13,022 nt of DNA. It comes from Clostridia bacterium (GTDB lineage Bacteria > Bacillota > Clostridia > Christensenellales > Aristaeellaceae). The stretch covers positions 1-13,022 of the forward strand of contig CAAGFE010000100.1 of NCBI GenBank assembly GCA_900769075.1, given 5' to 3'. Positions 1 to 6,676 of the stretch are shown in pieces (positions within the stretch are counted from its first letter, which is position 1; each line of letters begins with the position of its first letter). Under the pieces are notes generated by a model that had not been told where the DNA came from, did not search any database, and saw only the letters and a list, made by a program, of their open reading frames with translations. The position numbers were made by a program, and so were the translations under genes.

Positions 1-101
1 GCAAGACCGCGTAAACTATGCTTATTCTATGACAGGGCTTTTCTTTCTCTGTCTGTTGCGTGGGGAACAGTCCAAGGACAGTCGGGGGATTCCTTTGAAG
101 A

Positions 102-566
102 TCAGGCTTGCTGGGCCAGGTAATCAAGAATATCAGCGGCGTTCGTATCCGGCTTGACCTTGGGCATCACCTGTTCGATCATGCCCTTTTCGTCGATGAT
201 GTAGGTCGTGCGAACCACACCCATGCTGGTTTTGCCGCACATTTTCTTCTCCTGCCACACGTCGTAGGCCTGGATGGCCTGGAGCTCGGGGTCGGAGAGC
301 AGCACAAAGGGCAGGTCATATTTCTGGGCGAACTTGACATGGGAGGCCACGGAGTCCTTGCTGACGCCAATCACCGCCACATCCTGGGACTGGAAGGCGG
401 CATAGCTTTCCGCGAAGGCGCAGGCCTGACGGGTGCAGCCCGGGGTGTTGTCCTTGGGGTAGAAATACAGCACGACCTTCTTGCCAAGATAATCGGATAG
501 ACGAACCTCGTTGCCGTTTTGATCCTTCAGGGTGAAGTCGGGAGCCTTCATACCAGATTCCAGCAT
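102..566 (-). CDS. bcp: Thioredoxin-dependent peroxiredoxin, Bcp/PrxQ type
   Basis: Cytoplasmic thiol peroxidase of 154 aa that reduces hydrogen peroxide and organic hydroperoxides with electrons from thioredoxin. The AhpC/TSA fold is recognisable: the active-site stretch YPKDNTPGCTRQACAF contains the peroxidatic Cys44 (in the TPxxC context) and a Cys49 at the spacing of the BCP resolving cysteine, and the conserved Arg119 lies in GVVRTTYIID. The usual Glu after TPGCT+1 is Gln here, and there is an additional Cys110 (KKMCGK) where many relatives have Tyr; both are minor oddities. The reading frame also has an ATG two codons upstream (572), but GGAGG at 574-578 is only 1 nt from that ATG and 7 nt from the ATG at 566, so I chose 566. 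It has its own promoter and no obvious terminator in the 101 bases that follow it at the window edge. Family assignment is firm. Confidence 0.93.
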   Translation of the reverse strand: MLESGMKAPDFTLKDQNGNEVRLSDYLGKKVVLYFYPKDNTPGCTRQACAFAESYAAFQSQDVAVIGVSKDSVASHVKFAQKYDLPFVLLSDPELQAIQAYDVWQEKKMCGKTSMGVVRTTYIIDEKGMIEQVMPKVKPDTNAADILDYLAQQA

Positions 567-613
567 ATGCATGCCTCCATTGCGTCATCATTTTGCGGCG
601 AGGCCGCTCCCTG

Positions 614-642
614 TATATATCAACACCATTGGGCAAAGTGAA
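614..642 (-). promoter_or_regulatory. Sigma-A-like promoter of bcp
   Basis: On the minus strand TTCACT (637-642) and TATATA (614-619) are separated by exactly 17 bp, about 45 bp upstream of the bcp start. The -35 box matches TTGACA at four of six positions. It begins directly after the stop codon of the upstream DUF2200 gene, so bcp can be transcribed independently. Inferred from sequence only. Confidence 0.5.
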
Positions 643-649
643 TCACTTT
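635..649. promoter_or_regulatory. 15-bp perfect palindrome, possible operator for bcp
   Basis: AAAGTGAATCACTTT is a 7-bp perfect inverted repeat around one central base. It covers the proposed -35 box of the bcp promoter and the stop codon of the DUF2200 gene. A one-base centre makes it a poor RNA hairpin and there is no T-run after it, so a protein-binding operator is more likely than a terminator. It does not match the PerR or Fur box consensus that I know; the regulator is unknown. Confidence 0.4.
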
Positions 650-993
650 CGCATGATTTGATCAAGGGGCTTGCCCTTGGCCAGCTCGTCCACCAGCTTG
701 TCCAGGGTGCGAAGCTCCAGCATCAGGGGATCCTCAATGCTCTCCAGCTTCACGCCGCAGACCGTACCGGTCACCTTGCGGCGGTTTTCGTTCAGGCAGG
801 GCGCATGCTCAAAAAACGCGCCGTAGGTCGTGGTGCTGTCCAGAAGGGCGTCCAGCTCATCGGCGGAGTATCCGGTGAGCCAGCCGGTGACCGCATAGAC
901 CTCCTGGCGGGTGCGGCCCTTCCGTTCGGCTTTGGCAATCAGCAGGGGAAAGACCTTGGCAAAGGGCATGGCGAACACTTTCTCGTTGGTCAT
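643..993 (-). CDS. DUF2200 family protein
   Basis: Small soluble protein of 116 aa that I recognise as DUF2200. Family hallmarks are the N-terminal FAMPFAKVFPLLIAKAERKG, the WLTGYS motif, the central segment FFEHAPCLNENR, and the C-terminal IEDPLM...LDKLVDELAKGK. The molecular function of the family is not known to me. The open frame extends to 1062, but that extension runs through the tRNA terminator hairpin, while an ATG at 991-993 has GGAGG six bases upstream; the product then starts MTNEKVF, as in relatives. I see no convincing promoter in the short space between the tRNA terminator and the start, so expression may come from read-through of the tRNA unit. Full length for the family. Confidence 0.88.
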   Translation of the reverse strand: MTNEKVFAMPFAKVFPLLIAKAERKGRTRQEVYAVTGWLTGYSADELDALLDSTTTYGAFFEHAPCLNENRRKVTGTVCGVKLESIEDPLMLELRTLDKLVDELAKGKPLDQIMRK

Positions 994-1029
994 GGATAAC
1001 CTCCGTCCACAGGCGAGAAGATGGAATGG

Positions 1030-1066
1030 AAGAAAAAACTCCTTGAAACAAAACTGCTTCAAGGAG
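1030..1066 (-). terminator. Intrinsic terminator of the tRNA unit
   Basis: On the minus strand an 11-bp stem (CTCCTTGAAGC with GTTTCAAGGAG, one G-U pair) closes a six-base loop and is followed at once by TTTTTTCTT. It begins 8 nt after the last base of tRNA-Met, so it ends the two-tRNA transcript. Confidence 0.88.
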
Positions 1067-1074
1067 TTCGCGTG

Positions 1075-1148
1075 TGGCTCAAATAGGATTCGAACCTATG
1101 ACCTGCCGGGTATGAACCGGACGCTCTGGCCAGCTGAGCTATTGAGCC
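1075..1148 (-). tRNA. tRNA-Met (CAT), elongator
   Basis: A full cloverleaf can be folded on the minus strand: 7-bp acceptor GGCTCAA/TTGAGCC with discriminator A, D stem GCTC/GAGC, anticodon loop TTCATAC (anticodon CAT at 1112-1114), variable loop AGGTC and T arm ATAGG-TTCGAAT-CCTAT. The loop sequence fits elongator Met better than initiator Met or the lysidine-modified tRNA-Ile(CAT). The 3' end reads ...CCACAC, so CCA is not encoded and must be added after processing. The top anticodon-stem pair (27-43) would be a U-C mismatch. The gene lies three bases downstream of tRNA-fMet in the same transcript. Confidence 0.92.
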
Positions 1149-1151
1149 AAA

Positions 1152-1228
<77 letters not shown>

Positions 1229-1264
1229 ACATTCTTGCGCCGATATCTCACGGCGACAAGAGAA

Positions 1265-1293
1265 ATAATACACCATGTGAGCGGAAATGTCAA
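1265..1293 (-). promoter_or_regulatory. Sigma-A promoter of the tRNA unit
   Basis: Minus-strand TTGACA (1288-1293), 17-bp spacer, TATTAT (1265-1270): a perfect -35 and a five-of-six -10 box, placed about 37 bp upstream of the mature 5' end of tRNA-fMet. This is what is expected for a strongly expressed stable-RNA unit. Confidence 0.85.
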
Positions 1294-1313
1294 CCCCTAA
1301 ATTGAACTTTTTT

Positions 1314-1348
1314 GAAAAAAGCCGGAAACGTCTTGCGGACGCTTCCGG
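1314..1348 (-). terminator. Intrinsic terminator of the flippase gene
   Basis: On the minus strand CCGGAAGCGTC pairs with GACGTTTCCGG over 11 bp (one G-U pair) around the loop CGCAA, followed by C and six T. It begins 8 bp past the flippase stop codon and separates this gene from the tRNA promoter. Confidence 0.85.
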
Positions 1349-1355
1349 GGGGGCT

Positions 1356-2660
1356 TCAGGCAAGCAGGGCTTCGCAGGGGGGGAGGACAGAACTGCGCTT
1401 CCGGGCACGGTGCAGAACCATCTGGTTCCACACAACCCGCATCATCGCACCGCACAGGCAGGCAATGGCGGCGCCGTACAGGCGGAAGCGCGCCAAGGGA
1501 CACAGCGCTGCCGTGATGCCCAGGGTCAGGAAGGAGGAGATCACCGTGCCGGTCAGCGCCTTGTTCTGCACGCCTAAGCCGGTGATCAGTCCGAACTGCA
1601 CCTGCTGGAGGGCAAACAGCAGCGCGGCAGGGGACATCAGCCGCAGAAGCGGGGCAAGGCCGGGCTCGTGGAAGAGCTCGGTGCCGATGAAGTCCGCAAG
1701 CAGCATGAGCCCGCCCATGGATCCGATTCCGACGAGGAAGGCGCTGAGCAGCAGCTGGCGCATCGTGTGACGCAGACGGCGATGCTCTCCCTCCTGGCGG
1801 GACACGGCGGGCGTGGCGACCATGCAGATGGCGCCCGTCACCACCCCGGGGAGCATCAGGAAGGGCATGGCCATGCCGTTGAGCAGCCCGAACTGTGCGG
1901 TGGCGGCGGCCTGGCTCAGCCCGGAGCGCCGCAGGCACACCGGCAGCAGCACCGCGTTGAGGGCCCGCAGGGCGGTTTGGCAAAGCCGGGCAGCGGTGGT
2001 GGGCGCGGTCAGACGGAGGATTTCCCGGCGGAGGTCGATCTGGGGGACGCACCGGGCCAAACGCGGCGTTTTCCGGCGGAACAGCGCCCAGACCGTGATG
2101 CCCGCGGCTACCTCCGCGACCCCGGGCAGGGCAGCCTTCATCGCCACGGGCCGGTGCGAGAACAGCACCAGCAGGAGCAGCGCCAGCACGCAGCGCACGG
2201 TTTGCTCTGCACATTCGCTCAAGGCCGGTGTGCCCGCGTCATCCCGCCCGTAAAACCACCCGCTGTACACGGCGCATAGCCCCAGCAGGGGAATCAGCGG
2301 CACGCTGACCAGCAGCGATGGCAGCGTTCGCCCATCGCCCAGCAGCCAGGCAAGCCCGGGGGAAAGCAGCAGCATCAGCGGCGTCAGCACCAGGGAAAGC
2401 CGCTTCACCAGGGATACCCCGGCGCAGAGCACCGCGCATTCGTCCGCGTTTTGCCGGGCGGTCAGGCGGCTGATAGCCGTCGGGATGCCCGCCGTGATCG
2501 GGGTGACGGCCAGCATCACCGCGGACGAGGAAAGCTCCATCACGCCCATGGCTTCCGCGCCCATCAGCCGGGCGGACGCCAGCCGCAGGATGAAGCCCAG
2601 CACCTTGGAATACCCGTTGGCCATGGTCAGTATGAACGCCTGCTTTTTCAGCGAAGCCAT
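1356..2660 (-). CDS. SpoVB/MurJ-like polysaccharide flippase (MOP superfamily)
   Basis: Polytopic membrane protein of 434 aa, probably about 12 helices. The N-terminus (KKQAFILTMANGYSKVLGF, then GIPTAISRLTA) is typical of the SpoVB/YtgP branch of the MOP flippases, which carry lipid-linked oligosaccharides or cell-wall precursors across the membrane; SpoVB itself is needed for spore cortex synthesis. It is shorter than the roughly 500-550 aa usual for SpoVB and lacks part of the C-terminal helices, so it may be a divergent paralogue rather than SpoVB proper. Start: the frame can begin with GTG at 2669, but that codon overlaps the AGGAGG (2668-2673 region); ATG at 2660 is 8 nt downstream of it and preferred. 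It is a single-gene unit with its own terminator, divergent from the SH3 operon. I see no clear promoter; the best -10-like hexamer lies opposite the divergent promoter. Confidence 0.8.
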   Translation of the reverse strand: MASLKKQAFILTMANGYSKVLGFILRLASARLMGAEAMGVMELSSSAVMLAVTPITAGIPTAISRLTARQNADECAVLCAGVSLVKRLSLVLTPLMLLLSPGLAWLLGDGRTLPSLLVSVPLIPLLGLCAVYSGWFYGRDDAGTPALSECAEQTVRCVLALLLLVLFSHRPVAMKAALPGVAEVAAGITVWALFRRKTPRLARCVPQIDLRREILRLTAPTTAARLCQTALRALNAVLLPVCLRRSGLSQAAATAQFGLLNGMAMPFLMLPGVVTGAICMVATPAVSRQEGEHRRLRHTMRQLLLSAFLVGIGSMGGLMLLADFIGTELFHEPGLAPLLRLMSPAALLFALQQVQFGLITGLGVQNKALTGTVISSFLTLGITAALCPLARFRLYGAAIACLCGAMMRVVWNQMVLHRARKRSSVLPPCEALLA

Positions 2661-2706
2661 GCGCAGCACCTCCTGTGTCTCAGGGCAGAATATGCGCGCG
2701 TTTCCG

Positions 2707-2736
2707 TTGACAGCACAGCGCCGGGTGAAGTATAAT
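2707..2736 (+). promoter_or_regulatory. Consensus sigma-A promoter of the SH3-dCMP deaminase-GH20 operon
   Basis: TTGACA (2707-2712) and TATAAT (2731-2736) are both perfect consensus boxes, with an 18-bp spacer. Transcription should start near 2743 and give a 5' leader of about 70 nt, which contains a weak hairpin (AAACGG...CCGTTT, 2763-2783). This predicts vegetative, fairly strong expression. Confidence 0.85.
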
Positions 2737-2813
2737 GCAAAAAGAGCGTATGAAGGGATGAAAACGGGACAGGAAACCGTTTATTGGATAAATCATCAAT
2801 GAGGTGATGCGCA

Positions 2814-3893
2814 ATGAAACGACTGATGGCTATTCTGCTGGTGATGCTCCTGGCGATGCCCGCTGCAAGCGCCGCGCAGGAGGTCTGCTACATCGACGGG
2901 CAAACGACCGACCGGGTGCATCTGCGCGCCCGGGCTGGGGAAAACGCGGACTCCCTGGGCCTGTTCTTCAACGGGACGAAGGTGACCGTGCTGGATTGGC
3001 TGGACGGCTGGGCCCGGGTGAAAATCGGCGACGTGACCGGGTACATGATGAACTCCTTCCTGACGGCGGAGGCCGTCGCCCAGGCCGGCCCCTGGTACCT
3101 CGTGGACAATCCAAGCAGCACCTGGGTCAATCTGCGCTCGGCGCCTTCGATGACAGGCGACGTCCTCCTTCGCCCGGACAACGGCACGGCGGTGCGGATT
3201 CTGGGCGAAACGGCGGACGGCTGGAGCTATGCGGAATGCCAGGGCCGGGTGGGCTACCTGCGCACCAACCTGCTCTCGCCCATGGAGGGCTCCACCTCCC
3301 GCCAGCGCACGACCATCCTGGCTCAGGAGGACTGGGGAACCTATATCCATGAATACATCGCGCCCAACGGCAAGCCCATCTACTTCACCGCGGAGCTGCG
3401 GGAGCCAGACATTACCCTGGAGGACGTGAATTTCGACGGCTGGGATGACATTGCGGTGATGACCATCTCCGGCGCGACCAATGCGTTTTATGAGTTCTTC
3501 GTTTATGAGCCGGATACGGACGAGTACGTCCGCGTGTTCCACGCCGGTGAGGAAGCGCTGGCCAATTACCGGCTCATTCCGGCGCTGGGCCTCGTGGAAA
3601 CCTATGGCAAGAGCGGCTATGCCGGGATGCTGCACGAAATCTGCCTGTACCGCTGGGAAGGGAACGAGCTCAAGCTCGTCCGCAGCGCCCTGTCCGAGGA
3701 GCTGGAGGTGACGGAGTACACCCAGTCCACCTTCGTGACCACCATGTATACGGACATCCTCCATTTGACCGTCCGCGACGCCACGGGCGGAGAGGGCACG
3801 ATCCTGCTGGATAAGTCCTATGCGATGGACGGTCTGGATTACGATGCGTTTTTCGCCGAAGAAGAAGCGGCCCTCTGGCAGGGCCTGAAATAA
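2814..3893 (+). CDS. Secreted protein with two SH3-like domains and a C-terminal beta domain
   Basis: 359-aa exported protein. Residues 1-20 form a signal peptide (KR, hydrophobic core, cleavage after AASA). Two bacterial SH3-like repeats follow, roughly residues 22-85 and 93-156; each shows the pattern LRA/LRSAPS...G...V-L...DGW..V/A...G-VGYL/GYM. Such domains bind peptidoglycan or peptide ligands. The remaining region (about 170-359) is probably an extracellular beta-rich domain; it contains DVNFDGWDD (204-212), a Dx[DN]xDG calcium-loop-like motif known from XAC2610/FG-GAP-type domains. No catalytic domain is recognisable, so I assign a cell-wall binding or sensing role only. The start is fixed by GAGGTGAT, an 8-base match to the 16S rRNA tail, five bases upstream. 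First gene of a four-gene operon; the next gene follows after 15 bp. Confidence 0.85.
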   Translation: MKRLMAILLVMLLAMPAASAAQEVCYIDGQTTDRVHLRARAGENADSLGLFFNGTKVTVLDWLDGWARVKIGDVTGYMMNSFLTAEAVAQAGPWYLVDNPSSTWVNLRSAPSMTGDVLLRPDNGTAVRILGETADGWSYAECQGRVGYLRTNLLSPMEGSTSRQRTTILAQEDWGTYIHEYIAPNGKPIYFTAELREPDITLEDVNFDGWDDIAVMTISGATNAFYEFFVYEPDTDEYVRVFHAGEEALANYRLIPALGLVETYGKSGYAGMLHEICLYRWEGNELKLVRSALSEELEVTEYTQSTFVTTMYTDILHLTVRDATGGEGTILLDKSYAMDGLDYDAFFAEEEAALWQGLK

Positions 3894-3908
3894 CGGGAGT
3901 GGATACCG

Positions 3909-4373
3909 ATGAACAAATGGGACCGTCGCTTTATGGAAATGGCGCATGTGATCGCCAGCTGGACCAGCTGCAACACGCCGGGCAGGGCCATCGGCGCTGT
4001 CATCGTGAAGGACAAGCGCATCATGACCACCGGCTATAACGGCGCGCCCGCAGGGCTGAAAACCTGCAAGGAGCGGGGAGAATGCCTGCGCCGGAAGCTG
4101 GGCATTGCCTCCGGCACCCGCGCGGAGGTCTGCTACGCCATCCATGCCGAGCAGAACGCCATCATCCAGGCCGCCAAGCTGGGCGTATCCATTGATGGCG
4201 CGACCCTCTACTGCACCCACCAGCCCTGCAGCGTCTGTGCCCGCATGATCATCAACGCGGGCATCCGCCGCGTGGTGTATCAGGAGGGGTACCCGGACGC
4301 CTTCACCCTGGAGCTCTTCGATGAAGCCGGGATTCTGCTGGAGCGGATGCTGCCGGAGGACGTGACCGAATAA
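3909..4373 (+). CDS. dCMP deaminase family protein (ComEB-like)
   Basis: 154-aa zinc-dependent deaminase of the deoxycytidylate deaminase/ComEB family, which converts dCMP to dUMP for thymidylate synthesis. All catalytic elements are visible: substrate-loop motif GYNGAP (42-47), zinc ligand and proton shuttle in HAEQNAI (His79, Glu81), and PCSVC (Cys107, Cys110). Further cysteines at 53, 59 and 75 lie in the insert that carries a second, structural zinc in some relatives. Length is normal for the family. It sits inside an operon with cell-envelope genes, which gives no obvious metabolic link; probably it is simply co-transcribed. Nucleotide specificity (dCMP versus another cytosine compound) cannot be read from the sequence. 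Confidence 0.9.
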   Translation: MNKWDRRFMEMAHVIASWTSCNTPGRAIGAVIVKDKRIMTTGYNGAPAGLKTCKERGECLRRKLGIASGTRAEVCYAIHAEQNAIIQAAKLGVSIDGATLYCTHQPCSVCARMIINAGIRRVVYQEGYPDAFTLELFDEAGILLERMLPEDVTE

Positions 4374-4391
4374 GCCGGAGGAGCGACTGAT

Positions 4392-6197
4392 ATGATGTAC
4401 CTGCTGCCCGCCCCCAAACGCCTTGTCATGACGGAGGGATTCTTCCCGATGACGCAGGAAATGTGCATCGTCCTCCAGGCGGAGAGCGGCCCCCTGGCCC
4501 GAACCGGGGCGCGCCAGCTCCAGGAGGAAATCCGCACGGCCTGCGGCTTTCAGGCGGAGATCCGCATGGGTGAGGCCCTCCCGGGGGACATTCGCCTGTC
4601 CGTTGAGCCGGGCGAACCCGCGCAGGGCTATCGTCTGACCATCCTGGCGACGGAGATCAGCCTGATCGGCAACGATGAGGAAGGGCTGCTGCACGGTGCG
4701 CAGACCCTGCGCCAGATCATCCGCCAGGGGGGATGGCTGCTCCCGGCGATGCAGGTGTCGGACGCGCCGGATTACCCCGTGCGCGGGTTCTATCACGATC
4801 AGACCCGCGGGCGTGTCGGCACGCTGGCGTGGCTGAAGCAGCTGGCGGACGAGGCCTGCTTCTACAAGCTGAACCAGCTCCAGCTGTATGTGGAACACAC
4901 CTACCTGTACCGCCGCTTGACGGAAATGTGGGCCACGGCCGTGGATCCGCTGACGGCGGAGGACATCATGGCGCTGGACGATTACTGCGCCGCTCGGGGC
5001 ATCGAGCTGGTGCCGTCCATGTCCTCCTTCGGGCATTTGCTGGAATTGCTGCGCACAAAAACCTATGCGCCCCTGTGCGAAACGGAGCACAGCGACCGGA
5101 TGCCCTCGACCATGTTCAACCGCATGGCCCATCTGACCATCAACCCCAACAATCCCGAGTCCTTCCTCCTGATTGCCTCCATGCTGGATGAGTACATGGC
5201 GCTGTTCCGCTCGCGGAAATTCAACATCTGCGCGGACGAAACCTTCGACCTGGGCAAGGGGCGGAATCAGGGCCTGCCGGAACGGGAACTGTACATGGGC
5301 TTCGTGAAAAAGCTCTGTGCCCATGTGGCGGCAAAGGGACGCACGCCCATGTTCTGGGGCGACATCGTGCTGCGCTTTCCCGAGGCCCTGGCTGAGCTGC
5401 CCGAGGGAACCGTTTGCCTCAACTGGGGGTACAGCGCTGCTGAGAAGGAGGATGCCGCCCGCATATTTGCCCAAGCGGGCGCAGTGCAGTACATGTGTCC
5501 CGGCGTGGCAGGATGGAATCAGCTCATTCCCCGGATGAACGACAGCTGGGAGAACATCCGCCGCATGGCTGCCTATGGCCGGAAGTACGGCGCGGTGGGC
5601 TTCCTGAACACCGACTGGGGCGATTTCGGGCATATCAACGATCCCCGCTTCTCCCTGCAGGGCCTGGCAGCGGGCGCGTGCGCATCCTGGGGGGAACTCT
5701 GCGATGCAAAGCAGCTGTGGGAAGCTCTGTCCGTGCTGGCCTATGGGGATCGCAGCGGCGAGGTGCTGAAGCATGTGGCCGCGTTCCCGGAGGCCCAGGT
5801 GTATTCCTGGTGGCACATCGTCATGCACATGGAGTGGGCACGGAACCGCCTGGAACCGCCGTGCGACACATCGCCGATGGCGCATATGCCCGATGATGAA
5901 ATCAGCCGGGCGGAGGAAGCCCTCAACCGGGCGGAGGCAGGGCTCCGGGCCTGCTGCCCGCACATGGACGCCGCCCAGCGTCCGATGCTGGCCAACTGGC
6001 TGACCGCGGCCGAGGGCATCCGGCTGTGGAACCGCGCTGCCCACGCAGTGAGCGCAGGACGCAAGGATGCTGCCCTGGCATCTGCGCTGGAGCGTTGGCT
6101 GCGCCGGTATCAGGCGATGTGGCGCGAGGTGTCGCGGGAGAGTGAATTGTGGCGCATCCGGGATGTGGCCGTGTGGTATGCCGGCCAGCTGCGCTGA
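4392..6197 (+). CDS. Glycoside hydrolase family 20-type beta-N-acetylhexosaminidase, cytoplasmic
   Basis: 601-aa protein resembling GH20 enzymes, which remove terminal N-acetylhexosamine by substrate-assisted catalysis. Residues about 5-120 fit the GH20b accessory domain (ending GLLHGAQTLRQII), the TIM barrel starts at RGFYHDQTRGR (131), with NQLQLYVEHTY as an early strand and GIELVPSMSSFGHL further on. The catalytic Asp-Glu pair is proposed as Asp282-Glu283 in FNICADETFDLGKG; canonical GH20 have GDE, here ADE. The region after about 460 is an extra helical domain. No signal peptide, so it would act in the cytoplasm on imported amino sugar oligosaccharides or cell-wall fragments. GGAGGAG is 8 nt before the ATG; a second ATG follows directly. 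18 bp after the deaminase, 12 bp before the membrane-protein gene. The GH20 assignment is likely; the substrate is unknown. Confidence 0.82.
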   Translation: MMYLLPAPKRLVMTEGFFPMTQEMCIVLQAESGPLARTGARQLQEEIRTACGFQAEIRMGEALPGDIRLSVEPGEPAQGYRLTILATEISLIGNDEEGLLHGAQTLRQIIRQGGWLLPAMQVSDAPDYPVRGFYHDQTRGRVGTLAWLKQLADEACFYKLNQLQLYVEHTYLYRRLTEMWATAVDPLTAEDIMALDDYCAARGIELVPSMSSFGHLLELLRTKTYAPLCETEHSDRMPSTMFNRMAHLTINPNNPESFLLIASMLDEYMALFRSRKFNICADETFDLGKGRNQGLPERELYMGFVKKLCAHVAAKGRTPMFWGDIVLRFPEALAELPEGTVCLNWGYSAAEKEDAARIFAQAGAVQYMCPGVAGWNQLIPRMNDSWENIRRMAAYGRKYGAVGFLNTDWGDFGHINDPRFSLQGLAAGACASWGELCDAKQLWEALSVLAYGDRSGEVLKHVAAFPEAQVYSWWHIVMHMEWARNRLEPPCDTSPMAHMPDDEISRAEEALNRAEAGLRACCPHMDAAQRPMLANWLTAAEGIRLWNRAAHAVSAGRKDAALASALERWLRRYQAMWREVSRESELWRIRDVAVWYAGQLR

Positions 6198-6209
6198 GGA
6201 GGGAATCCC

Positions 6210-6611
6210 GTGGGGAAGAAAAGCTATACCGGGTTCATCCTGTGGCTGATGATCTTTGTGGCGGCGACGCTGGGCATCAGCCTGCTTCCCACGGCGGATT
6301 GGCAGCTTCTGATGCGGCTGATCATCCTGCTGATGGCCTGGGGCATTGCGGCACTGGCCTTCATCATCTGGCGGACGGAGCAGGTGTACTGGTACAACGG
6401 CGTTTCCTACGAGGAGGCGGAGGCTGCTGGCGCCGAACGACGCAGGGCGTATGCCTGGCGGCATTTGAAGGTGTTCGGCATCTATGCGCTGGGTATATCG
6501 GTGTTCGTATGGGTGATGCAGATGCTCGGCGCGTCCGCGTGGATTGACTTTACCATTGGGACGATCGGCCTGATTGTCGCGGGGTGCTGCACGATACCCA
6601 TCAAACTGTGA
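6210..6611 (+). CDS. Four-helix membrane protein of unknown function
   Basis: 133-aa protein, GTG start, with AGGAGGG eight bases upstream and only 12 bp after the GH20 stop. Four hydrophobic segments are visible at about 9-27, 33-54, 88-108 and 112-131. Between helices 2 and 3 lies a charged loop (EEAEAAGAERRRAYAWRH). I do not recognise the family. It is the last gene of the operon; the terminator begins 12 bp after it. Translation is likely because of the ribosome binding site and operon position. Confidence 0.7.
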   Translation: MGKKSYTGFILWLMIFVAATLGISLLPTADWQLLMRLIILLMAWGIAALAFIIWRTEQVYWYNGVSYEEAEAAGAERRRAYAWRHLKVFGIYALGISVFVWVMQMLGASAWIDFTIGTIGLIVAGCCTIPIKL

Positions 6612-6622
6612 AGAAGGACATG

Positions 6623-6666
6623 AAAAGGGGCCGCCGCAGAATCAAGAATTCTGTGACGGCCCTTTT
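6623..6666. terminator. Bidirectional intrinsic terminator
   Basis: A long imperfect stem-loop flanked by AAAA on the left and TTTT on the right (AAAAGGGGCCG...CGGCCCTTTT, inner stem AGAAT/ATTCT). It lies between the convergent genes 6210-6611 (+) and degV (-), ending 10 bp short of the degV stop, so it can end transcripts from both sides. Confidence 0.8.
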
Positions 6667-6676
6667 GTGATGCAGT

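Noticed and set aside
1..101. Short repeats and weak stems (GACTGT twice; GACAG...CTGTC) left of bcp
   Set aside because: Stems of four to five pairs without a T-run do not support a terminator, and I see no gene start or convincing promoter in this piece.
1239..1256. CGCCGATATCTCACGGCG inverted repeat in the tRNA leader
   Set aside because: Only CGCCG/CGGCG pairs, with no T-run; probably just part of the processed 5' leader of the tRNA transcript.
1297..2214. 305-codon frame inside the flippase gene on the same strand, different phase
   Set aside because: Ala/Pro/Arg-rich shadow frame without membrane segments; it also runs through the flippase terminator.
2758..2802. 14-aa leader peptide (MKTGQETVYWINHQ) in the 5' leader of the SH3 operon
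   Set aside because: No spaced ribosome binding site (the GAAGGG touches the ATG) and no attenuator structure; the overlap of its stop with the SH3 ribosome binding site is probably chance.
2796..6464. Open frame of 1222 codons on the minus strand, antisense to the SH3-deaminase-GH20 operon
   Set aside because: It lies opposite three well-supported genes, its translation is low-complexity (rich in His, Gln, Gly, Ala, Arg) with no recognisable domain, and it spans their intergenic gaps. Long antisense frames are expected from GC-rich codon use.
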